Source of the DNA: an uncultured Oscillospiraceae bacterium
GTDB lineage: Bacteria; Bacillota; Clostridia; Oscillospirales; Oscillospiraceae
Length of the DNA: 15,017 bases
Assembly (NCBI GenBank): GCA_934636305.1
Contig: CAKUAM010000047.1
Coordinates: 1 to 15,017, forward strand
Direction of reading: 5' to 3'
Below are positions 13,860 through 15,017 of this stretch, piece after piece. Numbering within the stretch: position 1 is the stretch's first letter; the number at the start of each line of letters is the position of its first letter. The notes under the pieces were generated by a model. That model was not told the DNA's origin and made no database searches. It saw only the letters and a program-made list of their open reading frames with translations. The translations under genes were made by a program, and so were the position numbers.

Positions 13860-14579
13860 TTATCCTCTTATCCTTCTGCCAAGCACAGCAAAGAGATATT
13901 TCGGCAGCCGGAGCATCCGCCCGAACCGCTTCGGCTCCTTGATGAGCCGGTAGAGCCACTCAAGGTTGCAGCGGATCATCCACTTCGGCGCACGCTTGAC
14001 CGTGCCGGCAAAGCTGTCGAGCGTACCGCCGAGACCGATCATCAGCTTCACATGCAGATCGTCCAGATGGCGCTTCATGAAAAGCTCCTGCTTCGGCGCG
14101 CCGAGACAGACAAACAGCACATCCGGCGCGGCTGCGTTGATTTTCTCAACGACAGGCGCTTCCTCTTTAAAATAGCCATCCGCCATGCCGCAAATGCGCA
14201 GCTTGGGATGCTTCTTCGTCATGTTCTGCGCGGCAAGCTCCGCAATGCCGGGCTTGCTGCCGAGCAGATACAGCCCGCCGCCGGTCGTCTCCAGTACGCC
14301 CATCAGACGGTCTGCAAAGTCAACACCCGCGACCTTCTGCTTGAGCGGTGTTTTCAGGAGCCTGGACGCCAGCACAACGCCCGCGCCATCCGGCAGAACC
14401 AGATCCGCGCCATTTATCAGCTCGCACAGCGACGCATCATGCATCGCCTCATAGGCAATCTCTGCATTGGGCGTCACCGCATAGCAGGTCTTGTCCCCGG
14501 CAAGAATTTCCTCTGCGCGGGCCGTGGCCTCGTCCATCGTTACATTATCAAACTGCAATCCCATGATGTCTTGTTTCAT
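13860..14579 (-). CDS. tagA: WecG/TagA/CpsF family glycosyltransferase
   Basis: 239 residues. Family enzymes (GT26) add N-acetylmannosamine or a related sugar to lipid-linked GlcNAc at the inner membrane face, committing precursor to wall teichoic acid or a similar polymer. Key residues are visible: VTPNAEI (T36), DLVLPDGAGV (D64) and GAPKQE (Q164), matching the catalytic positions described for TagA. The basic C-terminal segment (195-239, with many R and K) matches the appendage that docks on the membrane. The start is the ATG at 14579 behind GTGAGG (11 nt). Earlier in-frame ATGs lie at or upstream of the predicted transcription start. First gene of the five-gene operon. The exact sugar and polymer are unknown; the tagA name reflects the family. 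Confidence 0.88.
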   Translation of the reverse strand: MKQDIMGLQFDNVTMDEATARAEEILAGDKTCYAVTPNAEIAYEAMHDASLCELINGADLVLPDGAGVVLASRLLKTPLKQKVAGVDFADRLMGVLETTGGGLYLLGSKPGIAELAAQNMTKKHPKLRICGMADGYFKEEAPVVEKINAAAPDVLFVCLGAPKQELFMKRHLDDLHVKLMIGLGGTLDSFAGTVKRAPKWMIRCNLEWLYRLIKEPKRFGRMLRLPKYLFAVLGRRIRG

Positions 14580-14620
14580 GTGCAGGCATACCTCACCAAT
14601 TATATTCTGATACATATGGC

Positions 14621-14649
14621 ATTTTAGCACAATCTGCCGCATTTGTCCA
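14621..14649 (-). promoter_or_regulatory. Promoter of the tagA-tmk-DJ1-mltG-U32 operon
   Basis: On the minus strand TGGACA (14649-14644, five of six consensus bases), a 17-nt spacer and TAAAAT (14626-14621), with TGC directly before it. Transcription would begin near 14614, about 35 nt before the start codon at 14579. No other promoter is obvious within the operon. Confidence 0.75.
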
Positions 14650-14784
14650 CGCAATTTCGGGGCCATTTTCCAGCCCTGCGGTTTCACATTCGCCCGCGAT
14701 TGCATAAACTGTTATGAAAGCGAAGCGTGAACGACCCATTTCGGCCACGCGAACCTTTACGATTCAAAATAGGAGGTCATCCGA

Positions 14785-15017
14785 ATGTCTGATACTGCAC
14801 AGGCAGGCAAAAGCTGTGATCTGCGCGGCATCCGTGAAGCGGTTTGCGTGCATACGGGGAAGATCACGGACAGCTGCCTTGCAAAAGATTGCATCGAGGA
14901 TCTGCGCGTGTACTTAACGGTCGATTCCCAGCATACGCTCGACTGCGCGACGGGTGCGAAGGCCCGGTATGTCGAGCTTTTATACGTCGATGTACAGGTT
15001 GAATGCGTCCCATACTC
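14785..15017 (+). CDS. Cysteine-rich conserved hypothetical protein (partial, runs off the window)
   Basis: The first 77 residues are present; the frame is still open at the window edge. AGGAGG (14771-14776) lies 8 nt before the ATG, so the start is secure. The N-terminus has a CDLRGIREAVCVHTG block and then DSCLAKDCIEDLRVYL, with cysteines at 11, 21, 31, 36, 54 and 74. It has no signal peptide or membrane segment. I recall similar short proteins of unknown function across Clostridia, with the same CDL-x-x-IREAVC and KDCxEDLRVY pattern, but I know of no assigned role. The paired cysteines could bind a metal. It is transcribed divergently from the tagA operon with about 200 bp between start codons; no strong promoter was identified. 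Confidence 0.8.
   Translation, partial: MSDTAQAGKSCDLRGIREAVCVHTGKITDSCLAKDCIEDLRVYLTVDSQHTLDCATGAKARYVELLYVDVQVECVPY

Noticed and set aside
1..15017. Prophage, defence island, CRISPR or insertion sequence
   Set aside because: No transposase, integrase, Cas, toxin-antitoxin or regularly spaced repeat array was found; the genes are mainly core and envelope functions.

Overview
The window looks like a chromosomal piece of a Gram-positive anaerobe of the class Clostridia, probably the Oscillospiraceae/Ruminococcaceae group. This is inferred from the moderately high G+C coding sequence, strong AGGAGG-type ribosome binding sites, SLH and LytR-CpsA-Psr wall proteins, a PrdX-type editing protein, an MltG-U32 gene pair, and a small cysteine-rich protein of a type I recall from clostridial genomes. 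I see no rRNA, tRNA, CRISPR array, transposase or phage gene. It reads mostly as core housekeeping and envelope genes.

Layout. 1-304 holds no gene but a cluster of perfect inverted repeats. 348-2555 (-) encodes a secreted protein with six InlB-type repeats and C-terminal SLH domains; it has a strong terminator and a long, hairpin-rich leader. 2859-4978 (-) is a two-gene unit: an LCP wall-polymer ligase followed 8 nt later by a PrdX-like tRNA editing protein. A divergent promoter region (4979-5159) separates it from a DUF362/ferredoxin protein (5160-6311, +). A near-consensus promoter and a 130-nt structured leader precede an acyl-CoA synthetase (6523-8256, +). After a hairpin terminator comes an HGSNAT/DUF1624-type membrane acyltransferase (8322-9047, +), closed by a second terminator. 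9247-9696 (-) is an AT-rich, membrane-anchored orphan. Next to it lies an 87-bp element with 12-bp pairing ends (9800-9886).

9913-14579 (-) is a tight five-gene operon: tagA/wecG-type glycosyltransferase, tmk, DJ-1/PfpI-family protein, mltG, and a U32 protein of the tRNA-hydroxylation type. Its promoter lies at 14621-14649. The right edge holds the start of a cysteine-rich conserved hypothetical protein (14785 onward, +).

Functional theme. TagA (lipid-linked precursor), LCP (attachment of polymers to peptidoglycan), MltG (glycan-strand termination) and the SLH protein (non-covalent wall binding) all act on the envelope. Tmk, PrdX and U32 serve DNA precursors and tRNA. Several start codons were moved downstream of the longest possible frame because of clear ribosome binding sites or promoter positions (LCP, DUF362, HGSNAT, TagA, Tmk, MltG, U32). 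I see no convincing wholly new system. The least explained pieces are the two palindromic intergenic elements, the structured leaders, the AT-rich orphan and the cysteine-rich protein.
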